Positions 1 to 6,463 of a stretch of 9,236 nt of DNA are shown one piece after another. The position numbers and the translations under genes were made by a program. A model generated the notes under the pieces. The model was not told the origin of the DNA and made no database searches. It saw only the letters and a program-made list of their open reading frames with translations. Position 1 is the first letter of the stretch; every line of letters begins with the position of its first letter. The stretch is from positions 1-9,236 of the forward strand of contig CALCZU010000112.1 in assembly GCA_937903155.1 (NCBI GenBank). The letters are read 5' to 3'. This DNA comes from an uncultured Bdellovibrionales bacterium (GTDB lineage Bacteria; Bdellovibrionota; FAC87; UBA2466).

Positions 1-1844
1 GCTTGGTAAGTACAAAAACCTAAGAAGACTCCGATCATCCCGGCAATCAGCGAAAGAGTCGTGGACTCCAAAAGAAATTGTAGTCGGATGCTTTTGTTGG
101 TCGCACCTAACGCTTTTCGAAGCCCTATCTCTCGAAAACGTTCCGCAATCGAAACAAGCATCATATTATTAATTCCAATCCCTCCGACACTGAGCGTGAC
201 TGCAGCAATGGAAACGAGAAGAAGCGTAAAAAGAAAAACTGCCTTTTTCATTTGTTGAAGAAGGAGTAAGTCAGAGTCCGCAAAAAACTTTCCGGCCTTA
301 CCGTATTTTTGCTCAAAGAAATACTTAAAGGCGTTACTGAGTTTCTCCGCATCGACGCCTTTTTGAAATTGGACGAGAAACGAATCAATCCGAGACTGCC
401 ATTCGTTACTAATTTTCGTAAAATAAGTGAAAGGCAAATACACTTCGCGATTCGGATGCCTCCACTCTTCTTTGGACGTCGCGTAAGCCGCGACGCCGAT
501 GACTTTGCAAGGATTCGATTTCTTATCCGACGAGATAAAGATAATCGACCCGATGGGGTTTGACTGTTGGAAAAGCCGTTCTTTGACTTCCGTTCCGATT
601 AAACAAACAGGCGTACCACTCTCAATATGGAAAGGGTTGATGTTGTTTCCGAGAATAATAGGGCGATTGATCATCCGCATGAAACTGTCATTGACCCCGA
701 GCACCATGACTTCATTGGGAATCGATCGCCCATTGTAGTTTACGGTTGTGCCCCAAATGCTTTGCAGTGGACTTAAGTTCGTGACCTGGGGAAAAATTGC
801 CATTAGCCGTAAAATATCTTTTTTCCAATCAAACCCGAAAAATTCGGTCGGGGTGTAGTCGGTCGCGGTCCTCTCCCAGTTTGGATAGCCGCGAATGATG
901 AGAGTATTCGCTCCCATCTCTTCGTAGCCTTTGACGACCTTGGATTTCGCAAACTCACCAAAGCTCAGCATCGCATATACGGCAGCAATTCCGACGCTGA
1001 CTCCAATCATGGTGAGAAACGCTCGCGTTCGATTTCGAGAAAGGTTTTCTAGCGCTAGAGGAAAGGATGTTTTTAAAAGCTTAAAAATCGATGTTGATTG
1101 AGAAATCGAGAAATCTTGAGTTTCAGTCTTGGTAGCCACCCTATTTTGCGCGGGAGCTTGTTTTTTAATCGTCGAGATTTCGCCATCCTGCATTTGATAG
1201 AGGGTAGGGCACTGCGCTGCAATCTCAGGATCGTGCGTGATGAGAATGATCGTTTTTCCTTCGGCATTAAGCGAGCGAAGAAGGTCTAAAATATTGTCTG
1301 TATTTTTAGAGTCTAAATTTCCCGTAGGTTCGTCGGCGAGTAAAACCGAGCAATTGTTCATGAGCGCTCTTGCAATCGCAACTCGCTGCTGCTCTCCACC
1401 CGAAAGTTGATTGGGAAGGTGGTGAAGCCTGTGGGAAAGTCCCACTCTTTCGGCGAGTGCGGCGGCTCTTTCTTTTTCGTGTTCGGTCTTGCGGTTTGCT
1501 TCAAGGGGGTAATTTAAGGGCAAAAGAATATTTTCAATCACCGATGCCCGTGGAAGCAAAAAGAATTGCTGAAAAACAAAACCGATTTCACGGTTTCTGA
1601 AAAGTGACGCCTCGTCCGATGTAAGTTTTGTTAGTTCGGTGTCTTTAAATTGAATCGTGCCAGAAGTGGGTTTTAGCAAACAGCCTAAGATATGAAAGAG
1701 GGTTGACTTCCCAGAGCCTGAGCGACCCTGAATCCCGACGAATTCTCCCTCTTCAATCGAAAACGAAACGTTTTTGAGAATCGCTGTCGTCTCAACGCCT
1801 GTTCTGTAAGCAAAATTAATATTTTTAGCTCTGAGCAGTTCCAT
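1..1844 (-). CDS. macB: MacB-type ABC transporter, fused ATPase and permease (3' end outside window)
   Basis: Inner-membrane ATPase/permease of a tripartite MacAB-TolC-type pump, which drives export of macrolides, peptides, lipids or similar substrates from the periplasm through the outer membrane. The frame is open for 614 codons from ATG at 1844 to the left edge. ATPase domain, residues 1-225: Walker A GRSGSGKST (40-48), Q-loop Gln92, signature LSGGEQQ (147-153), Walker B VLLADEP (167-173), D-loop GNLDS (175-179), switch His204. After a polar linker comes TM1 (about 275-296), then a periplasmic domain (about 300-530), TM2 (about 535-558), the family motif REIGLRKALGA (571-581) and TM3 (from about 592). 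Family members have about 640-660 residues, so only TM4 and the tail are missing. The ATG overlaps the adaptor stop codon (TAATG) and has no Shine-Dalgarno sequence, so translation is probably coupled. Substrate cannot be told; a lipoprotein-release (LolCDE) role is unlikely because ATPase and permease are fused. Confidence 0.93.
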   Translation of the reverse strand, partial: MELLRAKNINFAYRTGVETTAILKNVSFSIEEGEFVGIQGRSGSGKSTLFHILGCLLKPTSGTIQFKDTELTKLTSDEASLFRNREIGFVFQQFFLLPRASVIENILLPLNYPLEANRKTEHEKERAAALAERVGLSHRLHHLPNQLSGGEQQRVAIARALMNNCSVLLADEPTGNLDSKNTDNILDLLRSLNAEGKTIILITHDPEIAAQCPTLYQMQDGEISTIKKQAPAQNRVATKTETQDFSISQSTSIFKLLKTSFPLALENLSRNRTRAFLTMIGVSVGIAAVYAMLSFGEFAKSKVVKGYEEMGANTLIIRGYPNWERTATDYTPTEFFGFDWKKDILRLMAIFPQVTNLSPLQSIWGTTVNYNGRSIPNEVMVLGVNDSFMRMINRPIILGNNINPFHIESGTPVCLIGTEVKERLFQQSNPIGSIIFISSDKKSNPCKVIGVAAYATSKEEWRHPNREVYLPFTYFTKISNEWQSRIDSFLVQFQKGVDAEKLSNAFKYFFEQKYGKAGKFFADSDLLLLQQMKKAVFLFTLLLVSIAAVTLSVGGIGINNMMLVSIAERFREIGLRKALGATNKSIRLQFLLESTTLSLIAGMIGVFLGFCTYQ

Positions 1845-2719
1845 TACATTTTTGTATTCAAGTTATAAAAATCAACGAGTTTGACTCGTTCATTCTCAGA
1901 AAGCCCTTCGACGACTTCAAATTTTTCGTCGTTTTGAATGCCGATTTTGATTTGTTTTCTTTTTCCTGAGTCTAACGTCACAAAGTATTCGTTGCCCTTT
2001 TTTTCAACGCTTTCGAGCGGGAGAGAAAGTACATCGAGTTTTTTTGAGGTGACAATATCGACGAGCGTCGACATGCCGGACCGAATTTTATCGTCTTTGT
2101 CGAGGATTTCACTTCGGATTTGAAATTCGACGCGTTCTCCGGGACGTCCGCCGCCGCCTTCCTTCTCTTGAGGGGCCTGCGCAATATCGACGAGTTTTCC
2201 TTTGTAACTTTTGTCGGGAATGCCATTCACTTTGATGCCGACTTCCATCCCGACTTGTAATTTTGTCACTTCGCTTTCAGGAACTTCCGAAAGCACAAAG
2301 AGTTGGCTTAAATCGTCGATTCGAATCAGAGCGCTTTGTTTGGTCGTATCGACATATTCGCCTTCAGATTTTGAAATTTGAACGACTGTTCCTCCGAAAG
2401 GGGCTCTTAAGGGAAAGCTTTCGTCATGCATGTCTCTGAGGTTTTGAACGAGGCTGACGACGGGGTCATTTTGTTTAACGACTTGCCCCATTTTGACATA
2501 AATTTTTCGAACGTATCCCACATAGGGTGGGATAATGAGAGTTTTACGGTTGGGGAGAACGACTCCGGCAACAGTCGTCTGCTTGATGATATCGGACTTC
2601 GCCACAGAGGCATATCCCGCTGGGACGGTAGGACTGCCGTACGCTTTGGAAAGCCAAACCGTGAGAATCACCGTAGAGAGGAGAAAAACATAAATTTTTC
2701 TATTTAAGAGCAGTTTCAT
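1844..2719 (-). CDS. Periplasmic adaptor (HlyD/MacA family), hairpin-less
   Basis: Membrane-fusion protein linking the MacB-type transporter to the outer-membrane channel. It has 291 residues; E. coli MacA has about 370. An N-terminal anchor or uncleaved signal (basic MKLLLNRK, then hydrophobic to about 23) places it in the periplasm. The two lipoyl half-motifs are clear: VGYVRKIYVKMGQVV (67-81) and RAPFGGTVVQISKSEGEYV (105-123). Only about 12 residues lie between them, so the usual long coiled-coil hairpin is missing. A beta-barrel domain follows (about 135-225, with a Gly-rich loop GGGG at 188-191) and a membrane-proximal domain (about 226-291, containing LPLESV). Start chosen at 2719 because AGGGGA lies 6 nt upstream; a longer frame from 2782 would hide the signal sequence and deepen the overlap. 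It overlaps the channel gene by 20 nt and touches macB by 1 nt. The family is certain; partnership with MacB is inferred from gene order. Confidence 0.9.
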   Translation of the reverse strand: MKLLLNRKIYVFLLSTVILTVWLSKAYGSPTVPAGYASVAKSDIIKQTTVAGVVLPNRKTLIIPPYVGYVRKIYVKMGQVVKQNDPVVSLVQNLRDMHDESFPLRAPFGGTVVQISKSEGEYVDTTKQSALIRIDDLSQLFVLSEVPESEVTKLQVGMEVGIKVNGIPDKSYKGKLVDIAQAPQEKEGGGGRPGERVEFQIRSEILDKDDKIRSGMSTLVDIVTSKKLDVLSLPLESVEKKGNEYFVTLDSGKRKQIKIGIQNDEKFEVVEGLSENERVKLVDFYNLNTKM

Positions 2720-3980
2720 AAAGTGTCCCCTGATAATAGTGGTAGCGCGCAATGGCTCCCGCCAATTGATAGCGACTTTCAAAAAACTGAGTTTTGGCGG
2801 CTAAAAGTTTTGCAAGCGAATCGATTAAGTCCGTGTAAGTCACTTGCCCATCCTGATAATCCCGCCGAATAAGTTTGTAGGCATCCTCTTGCGCTTTGAG
2901 GAGCTCTTGGCTTAATGCGAAGTTGGATTGAAGCGTTTCGAAATCAAGATTGAGATTTTTTAAGAGTTCTGAAACTTCAAGCCTTTTCGATTTTAAATCG
3001 TTTTCTGCAATCGAAACCGAGGAGCGAGCACGCTCAATCTGGCGGCTGCGAATCCCCCAATCCCATAAATTAAAAGTGAGTGTCAGTCCAATGTTGGCGT
3101 TGTAGTTCTCGGTGTCTCGAAAGGAGTTTTGGCTATTTATGAACTGACTATTTCCGTAACTTAACCCCCCCGACAGATTCAAATTCGGCCAATAAGCTTG
3201 CTGAGCGAGCGTCACGTCGTAATTCGATAAGCGTGTTGTCAAATCGGCGATGCGGTACTCATAAGTTTGGGAGTTTTGCAAATCGATTTTAGTTTCGGTC
3301 GAGGGCAGAGACTCAACGGGAATTACGGCGAAATCGAGTGTGTTCGTTTCATCGCCCAGAAGTTTTCTTAAACTCGTTTTCAGTTTCTCGACATCGTTTT
3401 GAGCTTGTCTCGCTTGTAATTCTGCACTTTGAGCCTCTGTTTTAAAACGCAAATAGTCCCTTCGGGTCCGGAGCCCCCCCTGATACTGACTGCCAACCGA
3501 TGAGAATTGTTTTTGAATCAATTCGAGCTGATCTTTTTTTGCAAGGGTCAGATTCTTCACATTTGAATACTGGTAGAGGAGGAGCGTCACGTCCAATACG
3601 AGTTTGTCGCGATCTCTTTTTAACGAAACTTCGGCAATTTCTCGAGCCAGGTTTGCTTTGGAGAGAAGCGTAAAAGATTTCCCGTTATCATAAAGATTTT
3701 CAGTGAGCTTTAAGTTGAGTGCACTTCTCCAGGGTTCTTCCGGAAAAGAAAATTTTTCTTTCGCAAGACCCACTGAGCTTTCGAAATCGAGTGACGGAAG
3801 AAAGGCGCTTCTTCTATCCGAAACATCGTAGTCTGCCAGCTGTCTTTGAATCTTTGACTTCTGAAGGGTTGGCGAATTTTGGATGGCAAACTCTAATGTC
3901 TCTTTTAAACTCAACGGTGCCGAAAATAAGAGAGGGCTGAAGACACTGATTGCCAACGCCAAACAACGATATTTAACCAT
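2700..3980 (-). CDS. TolC-like outer-membrane efflux channel
   Basis: Outer-membrane factor that forms the trimeric beta-barrel and periplasmic alpha-barrel exit duct of the pump. It has 426 residues from ATG 3980. The signal peptide is MVKYRCLALAISVFSPLLFS, cleaved near residue 20-21. The two structural repeats of the family are visible: repeat 1 with FLPSLDF (60-66), LYDNG (96-100) and a coiled coil to QGGLRTRRDYL (168-178); repeat 2 with YWPNLNLSGGLSYG (263-276), LWDWG (305-309) and a coiled coil to DGQVTYTDLIDSL (377-389). From the turn glycine to the next glycine each coiled-coil half is about 70 residues, the same as in E. coli TolC, so the duct is of standard length. First gene of the operon, overlapping the adaptor gene by 20 nt. 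A GTG at 3989 would add three residues; ATG is preferred, but neither has a convincing ribosome binding site. Which solutes it passes cannot be read from the sequence. Confidence 0.92.
   Translation of the reverse strand: MVKYRCLALAISVFSPLLFSAPLSLKETLEFAIQNSPTLQKSKIQRQLADYDVSDRRSAFLPSLDFESSVGLAKEKFSFPEEPWRSALNLKLTENLYDNGKSFTLLSKANLAREIAEVSLKRDRDKLVLDVTLLLYQYSNVKNLTLAKKDQLELIQKQFSSVGSQYQGGLRTRRDYLRFKTEAQSAELQARQAQNDVEKLKTSLRKLLGDETNTLDFAVIPVESLPSTETKIDLQNSQTYEYRIADLTTRLSNYDVTLAQQAYWPNLNLSGGLSYGNSQFINSQNSFRDTENYNANIGLTLTFNLWDWGIRSRQIERARSSVSIAENDLKSKRLEVSELLKNLNLDFETLQSNFALSQELLKAQEDAYKLIRRDYQDGQVTYTDLIDSLAKLLAAKTQFFESRYQLAGAIARYHYYQGTLYETALK
2726..2731 (-). promoter_or_regulatory. Ribosome binding site of adaptor gene
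   Basis: AGGGGA lies 6 nt before ATG 2719, inside the 3' end of the channel gene. It decides the start over the upstream in-frame start at 2782, and it allows re-initiation by ribosomes finishing the channel gene. Confidence 0.7.
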
Positions 3981-4011
3981 TGCAGACACAGACGCACACT
4001 AGCGAAGAAGT

Positions 4012-4024
4012 GTGACATTGTCAC
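4012..4024. promoter_or_regulatory. Palindromic operator-like site between tolC-like gene and cstA
   Basis: GTGACA-T-TGTCAC is a perfect 6-bp inverted repeat around one base, and it covers the -35 hexamer of the proposed cstA promoter. A second inverted repeat, CACACT-N8-AGTGTG (3995-4014), overlaps it. A dimeric regulator bound here could act on cstA and on the divergent pump operon. The regulator is unknown. The outer letters TGTGA/TCACT recall a CRP half-site pair, but the spacer is 5 instead of 6. Confidence 0.4.
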
Positions 4025-4046
4025 TATGAGCCAAGTATGCGATAAC
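4018..4046 (+). promoter_or_regulatory. Likely sigma-70-type promoter of cstA operon
   Basis: TTGTCA (4018-4023) matches 5 of 6 of the -35 consensus. After a 17-nt spacer comes GATAAC (4041-4046), preceded by TGC (4038-4040) as an extended -10 element. The predicted transcript start is near 4053, giving a leader of about 33 nt before ATG 4086. Confidence 0.5.
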
Positions 4047-4075
4047 TAGCCTGTTTTATAGGTGTTCTGACGATT

Positions 4076-4083
4076 GAGGGGGA
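4076..4083 (+). promoter_or_regulatory. Ribosome binding site of cstA
   Basis: GAGGGGGA is a strong Shine-Dalgarno sequence close to ATG 4086. It overlaps an in-frame TTG at 4074, so the TTG is not the start. Confidence 0.75.
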
Positions 4084-4085
4084 TA

Positions 4086-5894
4086 ATGACCGCACTTCCG
4101 ATTTTAATTTCTGTCCTGTGTATTTTAGCCATCGCCTACCGATACTACAGCGCTTTTTTAGCCGCGAAAGTTTGTGTGCTCAATGACAGTCGGGTGACAC
4201 CCGCTTTTCAACACAACGATGGGCACAATTATCACCCCACGAACAAATGGGTTTTATTCGGTCACCATTTCGCAGCGATTTCAGGAGCGGGTCCTTTGAT
4301 TGGTCCCGTGCTCGCACTTCAGTTTGGATATTTACCGGGGCTACTGTGGTTAGTAGTGGGAGTCGTTCTTGCGGGCGCGGTACAAGATTTTGTCGTGCTA
4401 GTGGCGTCTGTGAGACACGATGGAAAATCGCTCGCAGAGATTGTGAAAAGAGATATTAGCCCGACAGCAGGTTTCGCCGCGGGAATTGCGATTTTATTTG
4501 TTTTAATTATTGCGCTTGCAGGTTTAGGGATCGTCGTCGTCAATGCACTCGCGGAAAGTAGTTGGGGAGCATTTACGATCTCAATGACGGTACCCATCGC
4601 GCTCATTATGGGGCTTTACGCGTATAAGATTCGAGTAGGCCAATTGGGCGAAGCCACGATTTTTGGAGTGCTGGCACTCTTTGTCGCCGTGATTGCGGGA
4701 AGATTTATCCCTGGATCCCCTTTGGAGGTCTATTTCAAACTCACGAAGGAACAGATTACCGTTGCGGTGGCGGCCTATGGATTTATTGCTTCAGTCTTAC
4801 CCGTCTGGCTTCTTTTATGTCCTCGAGATTATCTTTCCTCATTTATGAAAATTGGGACAATTGCACTTTTGGTTTTAGGAGTGCTGTTTGTAAATCCCGA
4901 AATTAAAATGCCAGCACTCACAGAATATATTCATGGCGGAGGACCGATTGTGCCGGGAAAAGTTTTCCCCTTTGTCTTTATTACGATCATGTGTGGTGCA
5001 GTCTCGGGTTTTCACGCGCTTGTGAGTAGCGGGACAACGCCTAAGATGATTATGAAAGAGTCTCACACTCGAACCATTGGTTACGGCTGTATGCTGATTG
5101 AAGGACTCGTCGGGATTGTGGCTTTGATTGCGGTTTCAAGTCTCGCTCCGGGCGACTATTTCGCTATCAATGTCAGTCCTCAAAAATTTGAGTCGTTAAA
5201 AGTGATGGGTTATCACATTGAAGAATTGCCGGTGCTTGAAACTCAAGTTGAAGAAAAGGTCGAAGGACGTACTGGCGGCGCTGTATCTTTGGCAGTGGGA
5301 ATGGCGAAAATCTTTTCGCAGATTCCGGGAATGTCGGGCCTGATGTCGTATTGGTATCATTTTGCGATTATGTTTGAGGCGCTCTTTATTTTAACGACAA
5401 TTGATACGGGGACTCGGATCGCGCGTTTTGTGTTTCAAGAATTTTTGGGGAAACTGATCCCCGCGTTTGAAAAGGCAGATTGGATGCCGGGTACCATCCT
5501 GACATCGTTTCTCACTGTTTTTTCTTGGGGATATCTCATTTACACGGGAAATGTGACGACCATTTGGCCGATGTTTGGAATTGCAAACCAGCTTTTAGCG
5601 GCAATCGCACTTTGCGTGGGCACAAAAATTATCGCGAATTCCGGAAGAAAAAAATATTTCTGGATTACTTTTGTTCCGATGGTTTTTGTGACGATCACGA
5701 CGGTGTGCGCGGCGTACGAATTGATTCGGGATACGTTTTATCCTTGGCTTGTGGGGAATGATTCCTCCGCGGCTTTTCGCGGGGGGCTCGATATTGCGGC
5801 GACGTTGATTCTACTCACTTGTCTCGCTGTCGTTCTCTATGAAGCTTTTAAGAAAGGGATTGGAAATGGCACTCACCCCGTCCGTTATGCCTGA
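4086..5894 (+). CDS. cstA: Carbon starvation protein CstA, pyruvate/peptide transporter
   Basis: Polytopic inner-membrane transporter of the CstA/BtsT family, known in E. coli to take up pyruvate and earlier linked to peptide use in starvation. It has 602 residues; E. coli CstA is about 700, but shorter forms are common. The family signature is complete: HPTNKWVLFGHHFAAISGAG (50-69), GPLIGPVLALQFG, then VQDFVVL (99-105). Further conserved blocks are VSGFHALVSSGTTPKM (306-321), IDTGTRIARFVFQEFLG (439-455) and WPMFGIANQLLAAIAL (494-509). More than a dozen hydrophobic segments run through it. The loop at about 358-395 is the main hydrophilic stretch in the second half. Start at ATG 4086 is set by GAGGGGG just upstream. 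It overlaps the following redoxin gene by 29 nt, so the two form an operon. The small YbdD/YjiX-type partner that follows cstA in enterobacteria is not seen here. Substrate is inferred from the family only. Confidence 0.95.
   Translation: MTALPILISVLCILAIAYRYYSAFLAAKVCVLNDSRVTPAFQHNDGHNYHPTNKWVLFGHHFAAISGAGPLIGPVLALQFGYLPGLLWLVVGVVLAGAVQDFVVLVASVRHDGKSLAEIVKRDISPTAGFAAGIAILFVLIIALAGLGIVVVNALAESSWGAFTISMTVPIALIMGLYAYKIRVGQLGEATIFGVLALFVAVIAGRFIPGSPLEVYFKLTKEQITVAVAAYGFIASVLPVWLLLCPRDYLSSFMKIGTIALLVLGVLFVNPEIKMPALTEYIHGGGPIVPGKVFPFVFITIMCGAVSGFHALVSSGTTPKMIMKESHTRTIGYGCMLIEGLVGIVALIAVSSLAPGDYFAINVSPQKFESLKVMGYHIEELPVLETQVEEKVEGRTGGAVSLAVGMAKIFSQIPGMSGLMSYWYHFAIMFEALFILTTIDTGTRIARFVFQEFLGKLIPAFEKADWMPGTILTSFLTVFSWGYLIYTGNVTTIWPMFGIANQLLAAIALCVGTKIIANSGRKKYFWITFVPMVFVTITTVCAAYELIRDTFYPWLVGNDSSAAFRGGLDIAATLILLTCLAVVLYEAFKKGIGNGTHPVRYA
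5853..5859 (+). promoter_or_regulatory. Ribosome binding site of redoxin gene
   Basis: AAAGGGA lies 6 nt before ATG 5866, within the end of cstA. It supports 5866 over the in-frame ATGs at 5839 and 5887, the latter having no such sequence. Confidence 0.65.
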
Positions 5895-6417
5895 ACTGGG
5901 GACGAAAGCTCCGAAGTTTCGTTTAATGAGCACTGAGGGAATTTGGGTTTCCTCGGATGCGTATGTCGGAAAAACGCCGATGCTAGTGATGTTTATTTGC
6001 AATCATTGCCCTTACGTCAAACACTTGCGAATCGAATTAGGAACTCTAACCAAAGAACTGATTGGAATGGGTCTGGGAGTCGTCGGGATTAACTCCAACG
6101 ATGCCGTGAAATACCCTGAGGATTCTTTTGAGAAGATGAAACTCGAGAAAAAAAGTTCAGGGTGGTCTTTCCCGTATCTTTTCGACGAGACCCAAGAAGT
6201 GGCAAAAGCTTATCAAGCCGCATGCACGCCCGATTTCTTTCTCTACAACGCAAAAGGATGGCTTGTGTATCGAGGCCAGTTTGATGACAGCAGGCCGGGC
6301 AATGGGATTGCGATCACCGGAAAAGATTTGAGACTTGCCTGTGAGCAGACGTTAAATGAACAAGATGTGTCTGTTTCGCAACGGCCGAGCGTGGGCTGTA
6401 ACATTAAGTGGAAATAA
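5866..6417 (+). CDS. Thioredoxin-fold redoxin (AhpC/TSA family, CNHC active site)
   Basis: Thiol-disulfide or peroxiredoxin-like protein of 183 residues, probably cytoplasmic because no signal peptide or membrane segment is seen. The thioredoxin fold begins at about residue 10 (LGTKAPKFRL). The active site after the first strand is MFICNHCPYVKH (42-53), with Cys45 and Cys48 in a CxxC arrangement. FDETQEVAKAYQAACTPDFFLY (106-127) carries the presumed cis-proline Pro122, preceded by Cys120. The C-terminus PSVGCNIKWK (174-183) holds Cys178 and resembles the end of a widespread redoxin subfamily with the CNHCPYVKH motif. The start at 5866 has AAAGGGA 6 nt upstream; ATG 5887 (ATGCCTGA, overlapping the cstA stop) is a weaker alternative. 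Second gene of the cstA operon, ended by a strong terminator. The exact reaction (peroxide reduction or disulfide exchange) is not known for this subfamily. Confidence 0.85.
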   Translation: MALTPSVMPELGTKAPKFRLMSTEGIWVSSDAYVGKTPMLVMFICNHCPYVKHLRIELGTLTKELIGMGLGVVGINSNDAVKYPEDSFEKMKLEKKSSGWSFPYLFDETQEVAKAYQAACTPDFFLYNAKGWLVYRGQFDDSRPGNGIAITGKDLRLACEQTLNEQDVSVSQRPSVGCNIKWK

Positions 6418-6447
6418 AAAAAGCCTCGAGTTTCCTCGAGGCTTTTT
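6418..6447. terminator. Bidirectional rho-independent terminator
   Basis: Perfect 13-bp arms, AAAAAGCCTCGAG and CTCGAGGCTTTTT, surround a 4-nt loop (TTTC, 6431-6434). The T-run on either strand follows an 8-bp GC-rich stem. It begins directly at the redoxin stop codon and lies 17 nt beyond the stop of the convergent tyrosine-rich gene, so it can end both transcripts. Confidence 0.9.
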
Positions 6448-6463
6448 AAAGAATCGAAAAAGA

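Noticed and set aside
1073..1600. Small frames on both strands in the left part
   Set aside because: They overlap the ATPase domain of the MacB-type gene, which has all ABC motifs in one uninterrupted frame.
2720..2782. Longer adaptor start at 2782
   Set aside because: It lies inside the channel gene, hides the membrane anchor, and ignores the AGGGGA-led start at 2719.
4011..4025. CRP binding site upstream of cstA
   Set aside because: TGTGA and TCACT are separated by 5 bases instead of 6 and the site sits on the -35 box, so a CRP call is not justified although cstA is CRP-controlled in E. coli.
4074..4085. TTG start adding four residues to CstA
   Set aside because: The TTG lies within the Shine-Dalgarno sequence GAGGGGG that serves ATG 4086.
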